A stretch of 64,000 bases of DNA from Streptomyces sp. AV19 (GTDB lineage: Bacteria > Actinomycetota > Actinomycetes > Streptomycetales > Streptomycetaceae): positions 575,991-639,990 of the forward strand of contig NZ_JAEAMR010000022.1 in NCBI RefSeq assembly GCF_015999245.1. The letters are read 5' to 3'. The notes under the pieces are model-generated. The model searched no databases. It saw nothing but the letters and a program-made list of their open reading frames with translations, and was not told the origin of the DNA. The translations under genes and the position numbers were made by a program. Position 1 is the first letter of the stretch; each line of letters begins with the position of its first letter. Of this stretch, positions 42,504 through 49,380 are shown one piece after another.

Positions 42504-43394
42504 TCATGACGGCACCGCCGGCCTGGCAGCCTGGAGCGGCTTCTGCGGGCCCGTCGGCCGTGCGTCCGCACTGTGTGCCGAGACCATCTCGGAAACGGCG
42601 GAGATGCGCGTATAGACCCCCGGACGGCCCGGCTGGGCACAACCGCTCCCCCACGAGACGATCCCGACCAGCCGTCCGCCCGCCACAAGCGGTCCCCCGC
42701 TGTCTCCCTGACAGGCGTCCCTGCCACCCTCCGGCCAGCCCGCGCAGAGCATGGACACCCGGGTGAAGGCACCCTCCACCCCTCCGGGGTAGGCCTGCTC
42801 GCACAGCTCGTCCGCCAGGACCAGCACCGGCGAGCCGTGCAGCGTCTCGGAGTAGGCGCCGTTGCCGACCGTGTCGCCCCAGCCGTAGACCACGGCCGGG
42901 GTGTTCGCTCCGTAGACCGTCTCCCCCCGTTGCGCCATCCCGATCACATGGGTGGCCGGGAGCGGCTGCGCCAGGGTGACGACGCCGATGTCCCCGGCGT
43001 TGGTCATCACGTTGAAACCCGGATTGGCCCAGGTCTCCTGGACGGGCACCTCGGCACCCTCGGCGCCGCGCAGATCATCACGCCCCACGAGCACCCGCAG
43101 GTCCTTGGTCTCGCGGGGATCGCCGCCCAGCACCTCGCGGGTGAGGCAGTGGGCGGCGGTGACCACGGTCCTGAGCCCCACCACGACCCCGCCGCAGAAC
43201 TGCCCGGACCGCGTCGAGCCGAACCGCTCGCGGCTCGCCAGGGCCACCACCCAGGGCACGTCCGAGGTCTTGGCCGGCTGCCCCCCGACGACGATCCGTC
43301 CGTCGGCGACCGGCCGCCCGTCGGCCGCCGTGGGGCCCGGCAGCGCGAGCAGCAGGGCGAGCGCGACGACCGGCGACCAGCCCAGGGCACGCAT
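42504..43394 (-). CDS. Secreted trypsin-like serine protease (S1)
   Basis: A 296-residue S1 protease. The signal peptide covers about residues 1-24 (ending GPTAADG) and the pro-region ends at RIVVGGQPAKTSDVPWVVAL, the trypsin-type mature N-terminus. The triad is His in VVTAAHCLT, Asp in NAGDIGVVTL and Ser in CQGDSGGPLV. The Asp six residues before the catalytic Ser (GRDACQGDSGG) predicts trypsin-like cleavage after Arg or Lys. Six cysteines fit three disulfides. The ATG follows CAGGAGGTCGT. It is the chromosomal gene flanking the integrated element. Confidence 0.94.
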   Translation of the reverse strand: MRALGWSPVVALALLLALPGPTAADGRPVADGRIVVGGQPAKTSDVPWVVALASRERFGSTRSGQFCGGVVVGLRTVVTAAHCLTREVLGGDPRETKDLRVLVGRDDLRGAEGAEVPVQETWANPGFNVMTNAGDIGVVTLAQPLPATHVIGMAQRGETVYGANTPAVVYGWGDTVGNGAYSETLHGSPVLVLADELCEQAYPGGVEGAFTRVSMLCAGWPEGGRDACQGDSGGPLVAGGRLVGIVSWGSGCAQPGRPGVYTRISAVSEMVSAHSADARPTGPQKPLQAARPAVPS

Positions 43395-43470
43395 ACGACC
43401 TCCTGACGCGAGGGAGCCCCTTGCACACCCAGAGTCAACCCCGGCGGCCGTCCCCGCATCCGGAAGCGAC

Positions 43471-43505
43471 GGGGCCCGGCCCCTCCGAAGAGGGAACCGG
43501 GCCCC
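43471..43505. terminator. Strong hairpin, probable native hrdB terminator displaced by the element
   Basis: A 9-bp stem GGGGCCCGG (43471-43479, 43497-43505) with a further inner CCCCT/AGGG stem. It lies 19 bases outside the left attachment repeat. Before integration it would have followed the hrdB stop directly, so it is inferred to be the original hrdB terminator. Confidence 0.6.
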
Positions 43506-43523
43506 GCCATGTCGCCGTGTGAC

Positions 43524-43548
43524 GCTGCTCAGTCCAGGTAGTCCCGCA
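43524..43548. repeat. Left attachment site (duplicate of hrdB 3' end)
   Basis: 25 bases identical to 55681-55705. On the minus strand they encode the last residues LRDYLD and stop of HrdB. The flanking bases differ on both sides. Confidence 0.85.
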
Positions 43549-43680
43549 CTACGCGCGGCTGAGCGCTGTGCTAGACCTGGGCTTTCCTGGTGCCGCCGTC
43601 CTTCTGTGCTGCGAAATATCCTGGGATGAGATTGAGGGCCGGGTTCACTCCCCAGCGTGTCGCGCCCCAGGCGTAGCGAG

Positions 43681-43707
43681 GCCCCGGCTAGCGCTGCCAG
43701 CCGGGGC
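43681..43707. terminator. Hairpin terminator at the left end of the element
   Basis: 9-bp stem GCCCCGGCT with a 9-base loop, 5 bases past the stop of the leftward 67-residue gene. Confidence 0.65.
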
Positions 43708-43712
43708 GGACT

Positions 43713-43916
43713 CTACCTGTCGATCGAGGTGCCGGCACTGCGGACCACGACGATCGCGCCTTCGAGGCGCGGCAGGAGCAGGCGCAGCAGGGTGAGAGCG
43801 AGTGCCTCGGTGGTGCGCCGTGGGTCGAACGCCATGCGTACGCGTCGCCCGGTGTCCTTGTAGATCAATGCCACCCCACTGTCGAGAGGTGCCTGCTCGA
43901 CGTGCACCTCCGTCAC
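43713..43916 (-). CDS. 67-residue protein of unknown function
   Basis: A small basic protein starting VTEVHVEQAPLDSGVALIYK, with RVRMAFDPRRTTEALALTLL and a hydrophobic end LEGAIVVVRSAGTSIDR. A very strong ribosome site AAGGGGGG lies 4 bases before the GTG at 43916, which supports translation. No domain is recognised. It is read leftward like the HTH gene after it and toward the left attachment site, so it may belong to the same early control region. Confidence 0.7.
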   Translation of the reverse strand: MTEVHVEQAPLDSGVALIYKDTGRRVRMAFDPRRTTEALALTLLRLLLPRLEGAIVVVRSAGTSIDR

Positions 43917-44104
43917 GCGTCCCCCCTTGTCCCGCGTGTGCCATTGGCATAACCCAACGCGGCACGCGCGTTCGATCTCTGCGAGGTGCCAACACTGTAG
44001 GGCCCTCACAGGTTCTCCACATAGACGCCTACGCGAAGCGGCTCGGGAGGCGGCGTGCGCCCGGGGGTGCGCAGCTGACACCGGCGGTTGGGCTCCGGCT
44101 GGAG

Positions 44105-44476
44105 CTACGAGCCCTCTTCCTCGGCCCAGTGTTCGAGCACTGCACGAGCCTTGGGGAAGTCGCCGCCGACCCCCGGTTCGTGGAGGACGACGCCTTCGCC
44201 GAGTTCGGTGGCCACATAGCCCGTGAACTGGTAGGCCGCTGCGGCCTGCACCCGCTTCAGCGGCAGGCCGGTGCCGGTGGCGATGGCTCGGATGAGCTCC
44301 GGGTTCACCTTGATCTCCTGCCCCTTGGCGATCTTCCAGAGGAGGTTGGCGCTCGGGCGGTAGCCGCCTTCGGGGTCGACGCACCGCTCACTCAGGGCCA
44401 GGAAGGTAAGGCTCCCTTCCTTTCCGGCGCGATCCCCCACCAGTTTCGAGAGGGTCTCAGGTTCCTGAGGTGCCAT
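44105..44476 (-). CDS. HTH transcriptional regulator of the element (repressor-like)
   Basis: A 123-residue protein beginning MAPQEPETLSKLVGDRAG. Its N-terminal half reads as an XRE-like helix-turn-helix (YRPSANLLWKIAKGQEIKVN, then PELIRAIATGTGLPLKRVQ, about residues 38-76), and it has an acidic C-terminus. GGAG lies 8 bases before the ATG at 44476. It is divergent from a second small HTH gene across a region with palindromic sites, the layout of a phage-like genetic switch. It probably controls the rightward gene run. Confidence 0.72.
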   Translation of the reverse strand: MAPQEPETLSKLVGDRAGKEGSLTFLALSERCVDPEGGYRPSANLLWKIAKGQEIKVNPELIRAIATGTGLPLKRVQAAAAYQFTGYVATELGEGVVLHEPGVGGDFPKARAVLEHWAEEEGS

Positions 44477-44691
44477 GACGTGGTCTCCATGTCCGCAGCA
44501 GAGGGGGATCGGGTGCGCCTGATGCACCCCGCGCGAGGTTCACCCCTGCGGCGCGACCCATTGTCCACAAACGCGAACGGGGATGGCCATGCCGCCTGCA
44601 TGAAGCGGCCGAAAAGAGGCGCCCCTGTGGACGCGGGACGACCGTTCGGCACGCCTCTGGACGGGGCGTGAACTCTATGCTTAGCTATCCC

Positions 44692-44709
44692 CATCCCCGA
44701 ATGGGGATG
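44692..44709. promoter_or_regulatory. Operator 1: palindrome upstream of the HTH gene at 44726
   Basis: CATCCCCGAATGGGGATG has two perfect 7-base arms around GAAT (its complement is ATTC). It lies 17 bases before the GTG at 44726 and abuts a possible -10 TAGCTA (44682-44687). A near-identical copy occurs at 44961-44978, and a half site GGGGATG lies near 44580. Confidence 0.65.
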
Positions 44710-44725
44710 AGCTGGAGGACAGTAC

Positions 44726-45064
44726 GTGCGCAGCACCCGCTACCGCCTGCACGACGGCCCCCTACTGAAACGTTTGATGCGCCACCCCGAGCCTGACGGG
44801 GTTGCGCATACGGAACGAAGTCTGGCCCGCGTCACGGGGGTCTCCTGGAGCAAGATCCACAGGTTGATCACCGAGGAGCGGCCGACCGTCACGCAGGAGC
44901 AGGCAGACCGCATCGCCGGGGCCGTCAGGGTGCGACGCAAGGCGCTTTTCACGCCCATCGCATCCCCATTCGGGGACGCGAATAGCGAGGAGAAACATGT
45001 CGCCCGAGGAACGCACCCAACGAGCAAGGCTCGCCGCCCACATCAGCTGGGCGAACACAGCTGA
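44726..45064 (+). CDS. Small HTH regulator (XRE-like)
   Basis: A 112-residue protein starting VRSTRYRLHDGPLLKRLMRH with a helix-turn-helix (TERSLARVTGVSWSKIHRLI, then ERPTVTQEQADRIAGAV, about residues 28-65). The C-terminal 45 residues look disordered and basic, and the next gene starts inside them in another frame. GGAGGACAGTAC precedes the GTG. It follows operator 1 directly and contains operator 2 near its end, so autoregulation is likely. Confidence 0.75.
   Translation: MRSTRYRLHDGPLLKRLMRHPEPDGVAHTERSLARVTGVSWSKIHRLITEERPTVTQEQADRIAGAVRVRRKALFTPIASPFGDANSEEKHVARGTHPTSKARRPHQLGEHS
44961..44978. promoter_or_regulatory. Operator 2: near-copy of operator 1
   Basis: CATCCCCATTCGGGGACG equals operator 1 read on the opposite strand with one mismatch in 18. 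It lies 18 bases before the next gene (44997), inside the end of the HTH gene. Confidence 0.6.
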
Positions 45065-45245
45065 CCCGGCGGCCCGCACCGCCAAGGCTCGTGAGGCGGC
45101 GCTGGACCGCTTCGAGAAGCAGGCCGACCCGGACGGGGTCTTGCCCCTCGCCGAGCGGGCTCGCATCGCGCGCCACCTCAAGAAGGCCCACTTCGCCCGG
45201 ATGGCACTCGAATCCGCCAAGAAGCGGCGCTTGAAGGCCGCCTGA
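44997..45245 (+). CDS. 82-residue helical basic protein
   Basis: A small protein starting MSPEERTQRARLAAHISWAN, then ARTAKAREAALDRFEKQADP, ERARIARHLKKAHFARMAL and a lysine-rich end. It is predicted all-helical and basic. I recall similar short proteins in Streptomyces phages and integrative elements, but no function is known. GCGAGGAGAAAC precedes the ATG. Operator 2 lies just upstream, suggesting control by the element's HTH regulator. Confidence 0.8.
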   Translation: MSPEERTQRARLAAHISWANTADPAARTAKAREAALDRFEKQADPDGVLPLAERARIARHLKKAHFARMALESAKKRRLKAA

Positions 45246-45331
45246 CAAACAAGCAGGGGCCACCCCGCGACGGCCAAGCAGCGGGGCGACCCCCTTCGGC
45301 TTCACCTCACCGAATCCAAGGAGGCTCCACC

Positions 45332-45727
45332 GTGGGCACACAGGCTACTCCGCAGCTCGCACCGGCCATGGCGCTTGTGCGACTGATCACCGCTCACCCC
45401 GACTTGCCCCGGACCCGCTGGTCCGTGGACGACGGCATCCTTCACGGGCACGTCTACGGCCCGGAGGCCGACAACTTCACCGCGATCCGCACGTATGCGA
45501 GCGCGCTGGGCGGCAGCGTCCGGCCCGGCGTCGCGTACGAATACAACGGGGAGCGTCTGCGCTCCTACCGGGTCACGGCCCTGCGGCCGGGCGTGCGCGT
45601 GGAGGTCGCGGTCAGCGTTCCCGCCGCCCTGTACGACCCGGATCTCGTCGACCCCCCTCTGCCCGGCCAGCGTCACGACGTCTCGGACCCGGCGGTGCCG
45701 GTCGAGCAGCAGGCGGTGGCCAAGTGA
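45332..45727 (+). CDS. 131-residue hypothetical protein
   Basis: The protein starts MGTQATPQLAPAMALVRLIT (GTG start) and has DLPRTRWSVDDGILHGHVYG, a likely beta-rich body and a Pro/Val-rich tail ending QQAVAK. AAGGAGG precedes the GTG by 6 bases. It is the first of four genes joined by 4-base stop/start overlaps (45332, 45724, 46095, 46355), so they form one translational unit. An imperfect hairpin at 45255-45293 in the gap before it may be a terminator or attenuator. No family is recognised. Confidence 0.75.
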   Translation: MGTQATPQLAPAMALVRLITAHPDLPRTRWSVDDGILHGHVYGPEADNFTAIRTYASALGGSVRPGVAYEYNGERLRSYRVTALRPGVRVEVAVSVPAALYDPDLVDPPLPGQRHDVSDPAVPVEQQAVAK

Positions 45728-46098
45728 AGAGCCTCCGTCGTCTCATCGGCCGCATCGTCGGCCGCCGCACGCCCGCCGTGACGGGCCCGGTACCGATCTA
45801 CGTCCGCCGCTCCCCCGCCGGGGCGGTGCTGGACATCGAGTCCTATGCGCACCTCGTGATCACGACGCTCGCCGACGAGTACCTGAACGAGCTGCTGGAG
45901 ATCGCCGAGGACCGGGCGAACGCCCGGGGGTACGACGGCCACCGGCCGGAGGGGCTGCTGGTCGAGCGGCTCGCGGAAGCGGTCGGGTACGAACTGCCGC
46001 TCTACGGCTCCCAGGTGACCGAGCTGGCCGGCCGGCTGTGTGCCGTCGCTCCGGCGGTCCGGATCCCGCAGCAGCGCGTCGAGGGGAGTGCCACGTGA
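45724..46098 (+). CDS. 124-residue hypothetical protein
   Basis: It begins MKSLRRLIGRIVGRRTPAVT, a basic amphipathic N-terminus, followed by VPIYVRRSPAGAVLDIESYA and a helical acidic segment ADEYLNELLEIAEDRANARG. The GTG start overlaps the previous stop (GTGA), and the end overlaps the next gene in the same way. No named domain is recognised. The basic N-terminus could bind nucleic acid or membrane, but this is a guess. Confidence 0.72.
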   Translation: MKSLRRLIGRIVGRRTPAVTGPVPIYVRRSPAGAVLDIESYAHLVITTLADEYLNELLEIAEDRANARGYDGHRPEGLLVERLAEAVGYELPLYGSQVTELAGRLCAVAPAVRIPQQRVEGSAT

Positions 46099-46358
46099 GC
46101 GCTCAGACGGGGCCCGGCATCCCGCCGTTGTGCCCCCGCGTGGCCGATCTCTGGGTGCGGATCGAGCGCCAGGGCGGCGCGTGGACGACGCACCGCGTGC
46201 TGAGGGCCCACCGGCTGAACGGTCATGACGCCCCGAAGCGGGCGACGGCGCGCGGTGATCTCCGCCTCCTCGCCCGGGCCGGGCTGCTGGAGGAGCACGG
46301 CGAGGACCCGAACCGCCGCTTCTACACCCGCAAGCGCGCCACGAAGGGGAGGTCGTGA
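46095..46358 (+). CDS. 87-residue winged-helix-like protein
   Basis: The sequence VADLWVRIERQGGAWTTHRV, then ATARGDLRLLARAGLLEEHG and RRFYTRKRATKGRS, looks like a minimal winged helix (two helices, a recognition helix and a basic wing). A DNA-binding role is inferred from this pattern and the strongly basic end. The GTG start is coupled to the gene before it by a GTGA overlap. It may be an excision or regulatory factor of the element, but no excisionase signature is certain. Confidence 0.68.
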   Translation: MSAQTGPGIPPLCPRVADLWVRIERQGGAWTTHRVLRAHRLNGHDAPKRATARGDLRLLARAGLLEEHGEDPNRRFYTRKRATKGRS

Positions 46359-46618
46359 TGGCGTCCAAGTCGGCGATGACGTGGAACGGCGGCAAGGTGG
46401 GGGTGGGCCGCCCGCCGGCGGTCACCGCCCTGTCCGGGGAGTGCCCCGTCGAGCACTGCGGTGATCTTGCGCCTGCGGGGAGCCGTCGGGCCGGGATGGT
46501 GCGGGTGTCGGTGCGGGGCTCGCGGGAGCCGGCGCGCTGGTACTGCCCCGGTTGGTGCGCCCGGTACGGCCGGGCGTTGGGGGACGTCCGGGCGATCGGG
46601 GGTGGCGCGGGTGCCTGA
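46355..46618 (+). CDS. 87-residue putative zinc-finger protein
   Basis: It begins VMASKSAMTWNGGKVGVGRP and has CPVEHCG, then WYCPGWCARYG near the end, giving four cysteines spaced like a zinc finger. GAAGGGGAGGTC precedes the GTG at 46355, which overlaps the previous stop; an ATG one codon later (46358) is an alternative. It is the last gene of the coupled set of four. Function is unknown. Confidence 0.68.
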   Translation: MMASKSAMTWNGGKVGVGRPPAVTALSGECPVEHCGDLAPAGSRRAGMVRVSVRGSREPARWYCPGWCARYGRALGDVRAIGGGAGA

Positions 46619-46719
46619 GTCCGTGCCGGCCGGGGCTCCTCGTTGGCCGCGGTCGTCGGCGTCGCCGCGCTCCTCGTCAGCGTCTACTCCGCCCTCACTC
46701 ACTGACCCTGGGAGCGCCC

Positions 46720-46872
46720 GTGCCCGAACCACCTGCTCCCACGCCCGTACAGCCCCGCCACAACCGGACGGCCGCCGACCTGGGAACCCTGGAGGAGCTG
46801 GGAGTCGTCGCCCCGCAGCCCACGCCATCACCCGAGCCGCCCCCGCCACCGACGGCGCCCGACGCGGCATGA
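46720..46872 (+). CDS. 50-residue proline-rich small protein
   Basis: VPEPPAPTPVQPRHNRTAAD, then LGTLEELGVVAPQPTPSP and a proline run to the end. Codon use is Streptomyces-like and GGGAGCGCCC precedes the GTG. The proline-rich, low-complexity sequence makes a folded domain unlikely. A short hairpin follows 11 bases later. Confidence that it is a real gene is moderate. Confidence 0.5.
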   Translation: MPEPPAPTPVQPRHNRTAADLGTLEELGVVAPQPTPSPEPPPPPTAPDAA

Positions 46873-46882
46873 ACGATCCCCC

Positions 46883-46901
46883 GCCCTGCCACGTGCAGGG
46901 C
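46883..46901. terminator. Hairpin terminator ending the rightward small-gene run
   Basis: 7-bp stem GCCCTGC with a 5-base loop (46883-46889 and 46895-46901), 11 bases past the last small gene and before the convergent GntR operon. Confidence 0.6.
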
Positions 46902-47028
46902 AGGGCATCTTCGCGTTCAGGCCCGTACCCTGGCCGCAGCCGGTACCGTCACCCGGTGACACGGAGCCACAGCAGCTCCTACCACACGGGCTACGCCCTC
47001 ACCTCCGACGAACACGACCACCTCTCCG

Positions 47029-47400
47029 CTAATTAGAGGCTCCACGGCCGGGACCCACGTGCTCGGCGACGAGGCTGAGAATCTCATGGCTGGTCATGCC
47101 GGCCTTCTGCGCTGCCTGGATGAAGTGCAGGCAGGCATCGACGACCATGATCTGGTTCGCGGCCACAGCGGCGACGACCGCACCACGTCCGGGCCGGAGG
47201 TCAATGAGCTGGTCCTCCTTGAGGATCTGGTAGCCGCGCAGGACCGTGTGCATGTTGATGTCCAGAGTGCGTGCGAGAGCACGAGCGGAGGGCAAGCGGT
47301 CGCCTTTGCGGAGCTTCCCTTCGGCCATGCTTCTTCGCACCGAGGCGGCGATCTGCTCCGCAAGGCCGATGGGAGAGGAATGGTCGATGGTGACCAGCAT
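47029..47400 (-). CDS. GntR-family regulator, YtrA subgroup, of the SDP-type locus
   Basis: A 123-residue repressor with an N-terminal winged helix (PIGLAEQIAASVRRSMAEGK, KGDRLPSARALARTLDINMHTVLRGYQIL, about residues 10-58) and a short dimerisation tail (about 80-120), without a ligand domain. That is the YtrA layout, typical of regulators encoded with ABC or membrane proteins. It is the third gene of a leftward operon with two membrane proteins. In B. subtilis the toxin-linked repressor SdpR is of the ArsR family, so this is a different solution. A palindrome before the operon is its likely operator. Confidence 0.85.
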   Translation of the reverse strand: MLVTIDHSSPIGLAEQIAASVRRSMAEGKLRKGDRLPSARALARTLDINMHTVLRGYQILKEDQLIDLRPGRGAVVAAVAANQIMVVDACLHFIQAAQKAGMTSHEILSLVAEHVGPGRGASN

Positions 47401-47401
47401 G

Positions 47402-47887
47402 TCAGGGACCTTTTTGTCCGCGAGTGAGCAAGTGACTGGTCAGTTCTGCGGCTGTGTCCGCGTCATCAATGGTGATCACGAACTGACTGCCATCTGTGAG
47501 GGTTAGCCACATGGCGTCCCCTTCGCGTAGGGACACTGCGCTGAGGCCGGGGTTCCAGCGGTAACCCCACCCCCCGATCTCGGCGGGTTTGGTCCATCGA
47601 GCCGAGGCACTCTCAATGCGTTCGAGAGGAAAGCGTCGGCGCACGAATGGCACGAGCAGTGATCCGGCTGTGACCCCACGGGAGGAGACGGTTACGCGGA
47701 TAGCGCCAATGACCAGAAAAGCCGCTGGAATGACGAGAAGCCACAGGGTGAGGGATCGGTGACGAGCATCGATGGCGGCCACAACGAACATGCCAACCGC
47801 CGACACGATGCCAGTAGCGAGCATCCAGCCGCTGGCCAAGGTTCGCTGCCAGACCGTCACCTGCTGCGGCGTGCGCTTCTGGCTCAT
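47402..47887 (-). CDS. Membrane protein with PH-like domain
   Basis: A 161-residue protein with two membrane segments at about residues 19-37 (MLATGIVSAVGMFVVAAI) and 47-66 (LTLWLLVIPAAFLVIGAIRV), then a cytoplasmic PH-like domain (RFPLERIESASARW, WNPGLSAVSLREGDAMWLTL and DGSQFVITIDDADTAAELTS). It is coupled to the DUF1648 gene by an ATGA overlap and lies one base before the GntR gene. Its role is unknown. With DUF1648 it may form the immunity or sensing membrane unit of the SDP locus. Confidence 0.8.
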   Translation of the reverse strand: MSQKRTPQQVTVWQRTLASGWMLATGIVSAVGMFVVAAIDARHRSLTLWLLVIPAAFLVIGAIRVTVSSRGVTAGSLLVPFVRRRFPLERIESASARWTKPAEIGGWGYRWNPGLSAVSLREGDAMWLTLTDGSQFVITIDDADTAAELTSHLLTRGQKGP

Positions 47888-48354
47888 GCTCGCCTCCGAG
47901 AGGCGAACCAGACGGCGACGCCCACGGCGACGCCCACAACAACGTCAACGACCAACTGGTACGGCGGCAGGTGGACACTGCGCTCACCGGAATCGCTAAC
48001 GACCCAGAGAGTGGCGATGAGGTCGTACGTCGTCCCGGCGGCTAGACCGCAGCAAAACGCCCTAAGGCCCCTTGTCGCCCGCGGAGTCGCTTTGATGGAG
48101 AAGACCACCCCGAGGGCACCGGCCGCTTGGAAGGCGAACAACAGCATGTATTGGCCAAGCGCCGCCGCTGGGGAGCTGTAACGGTCGGCGCTGCCACCGA
48201 GGGTGAAATGCGTGGCAATCCTGCTCGGCAGTGAGCCTTGGAACAGCAGAAACGCGATGCCAGCCACGAGAGCCGCTCCAGCGAACGGCGCAGTCGCCTC
48301 GCCGACCAGGCGAGCACGGCTCAGTGAAGCAGTGCGGTCCCCTAACACGAACAC
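47884..48354 (-). CDS. DUF1648 membrane protein, SdpI-like immunity candidate
   Basis: About 156 residues from the GTG at 48354; a GTG at 48348 and an ATG at 48423 are alternatives, but the latter would put a palindromic operator inside the gene. It has four membrane segments: the first is followed by QGSLPSRIATHFTLGGSADR, the DUF1648 signature (LPxxIxxHFxxxGxxD). B. subtilis SdpI, the SDP immunity protein, carries DUF1648 plus a second membrane module; this protein is shorter with about four helices. The immunity role is inferred from domain and position opposite sdpC. Confidence 0.8.
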   Translation of the reverse strand: MFVLGDRTASLSRARLVGEATAPFAGAALVAGIAFLLFQGSLPSRIATHFTLGGSADRYSSPAAALGQYMLLFAFQAAGALGVVFSIKATPRATRGLRAFCCGLAAGTTYDLIATLWVVSDSGERSVHLPPYQLVVDVVVGVAVGVAVWFASRRRA

Positions 48355-48364
48355 CCGCCCCTTC

Positions 48365-48380
48365 TGTGGCGTACGCCACA
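48365..48380. promoter_or_regulatory. TGTGGCGTACGCCACA palindrome, probable GntR operator
   Basis: Perfect 16-bp palindrome with GT...AC ends as in GntR-family operators. It lies 10 bases upstream of the GTG of the DUF1648-PH-GntR operon, so a bound regulator would block that operon. Autorepression by the GntR protein is inferred. A possible -10 (TAGGCT on the minus strand, 48406-48411) lies just upstream. Confidence 0.6.
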
Positions 48381-48502
48381 ATAATTGTTCGAGTTGCAGT
48401 AGAACGAGCCTAGCGGCTCCCATACCCCTGCCCGATCATCCCGGCACTCACACGGGACTGGGGCAGCTTGACTCGTTCCTTCCGGTCGCCTCATTAAGAA
48501 CG

Positions 48503-48530
48503 TTGACCCACTTTCGAACCCTTGTAGCGT
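48503..48530 (+). promoter_or_regulatory. Promoter of the sdpCAB genes
   Basis: TTGACC (48503-48508) and TAGCGT (48525-48530) with a 16-base spacer match a vegetative Streptomyces (HrdB-type) promoter. The start of transcription would fall near 48537, about 64 bases before the sdpC start. Confidence 0.6.
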
Positions 48531-48542
48531 TCACTCGTCCAT

Positions 48543-48573
48543 GCCCACTGGTTGCAGTGAGTGACCAGTGGGC
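48543..48573 (+). promoter_or_regulatory. Inverted repeat in the sdpC leader
   Basis: GCCCACTGGT and ACCAGTGGGC are perfect 10-bp arms separated by 11 bases. The repeat starts right after the predicted transcription start and ends 27 bases before sdpC. It could be a DNA operator, or an RNA hairpin protecting or attenuating the message. Confidence 0.6.
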
Positions 48574-48600
48574 TCTTCCGTCGTACCACAGGAGCCAACC

Positions 48601-49263
48601 GTGCACAGACGCGCAAACGTCGCCATCGCCGCTGTCGCTGTCCTTGGGCTCGGCGGTGTCGTGGCCCAGGAGGCCACTGCATCTTCGGCTACGTCACACG
48701 CCGCCTCTACAACGCCCGCGGCGAAGTCGAAGGCCGATGCCACCAGGGACGGCCGGGCCCTCTTCGAGGGCTTGACCTTCGCGCAGGGCCCTGTCGCGGA
48801 GAAGCTTGCTCACTCGGGCAAGTTCGTTGACGTCGCCGCCCTTCGGAAGAAGAACAGCACCGCGGACCAAAGAAAGGCCGTGACGGCGGTGCTGGACGGA
48901 ATTCAGAAGCAGCGCCCGGACTTCTTCAGCTCCTTCTCGGCGAAGCTTCGCTCCGGCGACCCGCGTCAGGTGAAAGGCGGGATCGCCGAAGCTGCCGACA
49001 TCCTCAAGTCACTGTCGACCACGAAGGTCAAGAACATTGGCACCGGTGCTGGCACCGGCGAGTGCGTCAATGTGGTGGCAGCTGTCAACATACTCGTCGC
49101 CGTCAACTTGGGTGGCGTAGCCAATGTCTCGGTCGCCGTGAACGCTCAGGCGTCCAAGTGGGTGGTGAACACATCTCACTTCTGGTCTTCTTTCGAGAGG
49201 GGGCAGAGCTCTCTAAACAGGGATGAGGAGATTGCCCAGCTGACTCAGGTTCTGGCGGGTTAG
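48601..49263 (+). CDS. sdpC: SdpC-family toxin precursor
   Basis: The 220-residue precursor of a secreted SDP-type antimicrobial peptide. Residues 1-29 form a signal peptide (MHRRANVAIAAVAVLGLGGV, ending TASSA). Residues 45-150 are the helical pro-region (ALFEGLTFAQGPVAEKL, LDGIQKQRPDFFSSFSAKLR). The toxin region starts at Cys155 (GTGECVNVVAAVNILVAVN) and has repeated V-A/V-N units to about residue 190. B. subtilis SDP has two cysteines six apart joined in a disulfide; here Cys155 is the only cysteine in the protein. GTG 48601 is chosen because CAGGAGCCAACC precedes it. The family call is from pattern and from sdpA and sdpB next to it. Confidence 0.85.
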   Translation: MHRRANVAIAAVAVLGLGGVVAQEATASSATSHAASTTPAAKSKADATRDGRALFEGLTFAQGPVAEKLAHSGKFVDVAALRKKNSTADQRKAVTAVLDGIQKQRPDFFSSFSAKLRSGDPRQVKGGIAEAADILKSLSTTKVKNIGTGAGTGECVNVVAAVNILVAVNLGGVANVSVAVNAQASKWVVNTSHFWSSFERGQSSLNRDEEIAQLTQVLAG

Positions 49264-49380
49264 TCCAGTCCACGATGGCGGGCTGGCCGGCATGCGTTGT
49301 GACGGCCAGCCCGCCGCACTCCGCCGTCCATCTGCATGGCGGCTTCCGCGCTTCGCCGACCAGTTGAGGGCACAGCAACC

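Noticed and set aside
46655..46705. Tiny hydrophobic peptide (MAAVVGVAALLVSVYSALTH from a TTG)
   Set aside because: It would be a plausible membrane peptide of a transfer system, but there is no ribosome site and it is only 20 residues, so it is not annotated.
46956..47036. 26-codon frame before the GntR operon
   Set aside because: No ribosome site, composition not gene-like, and it lies beyond the terminator of the small-gene run.
48601..49263. SdpC reading frame as a lanthipeptide or sactipeptide precursor
   Set aside because: No LanM, LanB or radical-SAM gene is nearby, and the adjacent SdpA and SdpB homologues fit an SDP system instead.
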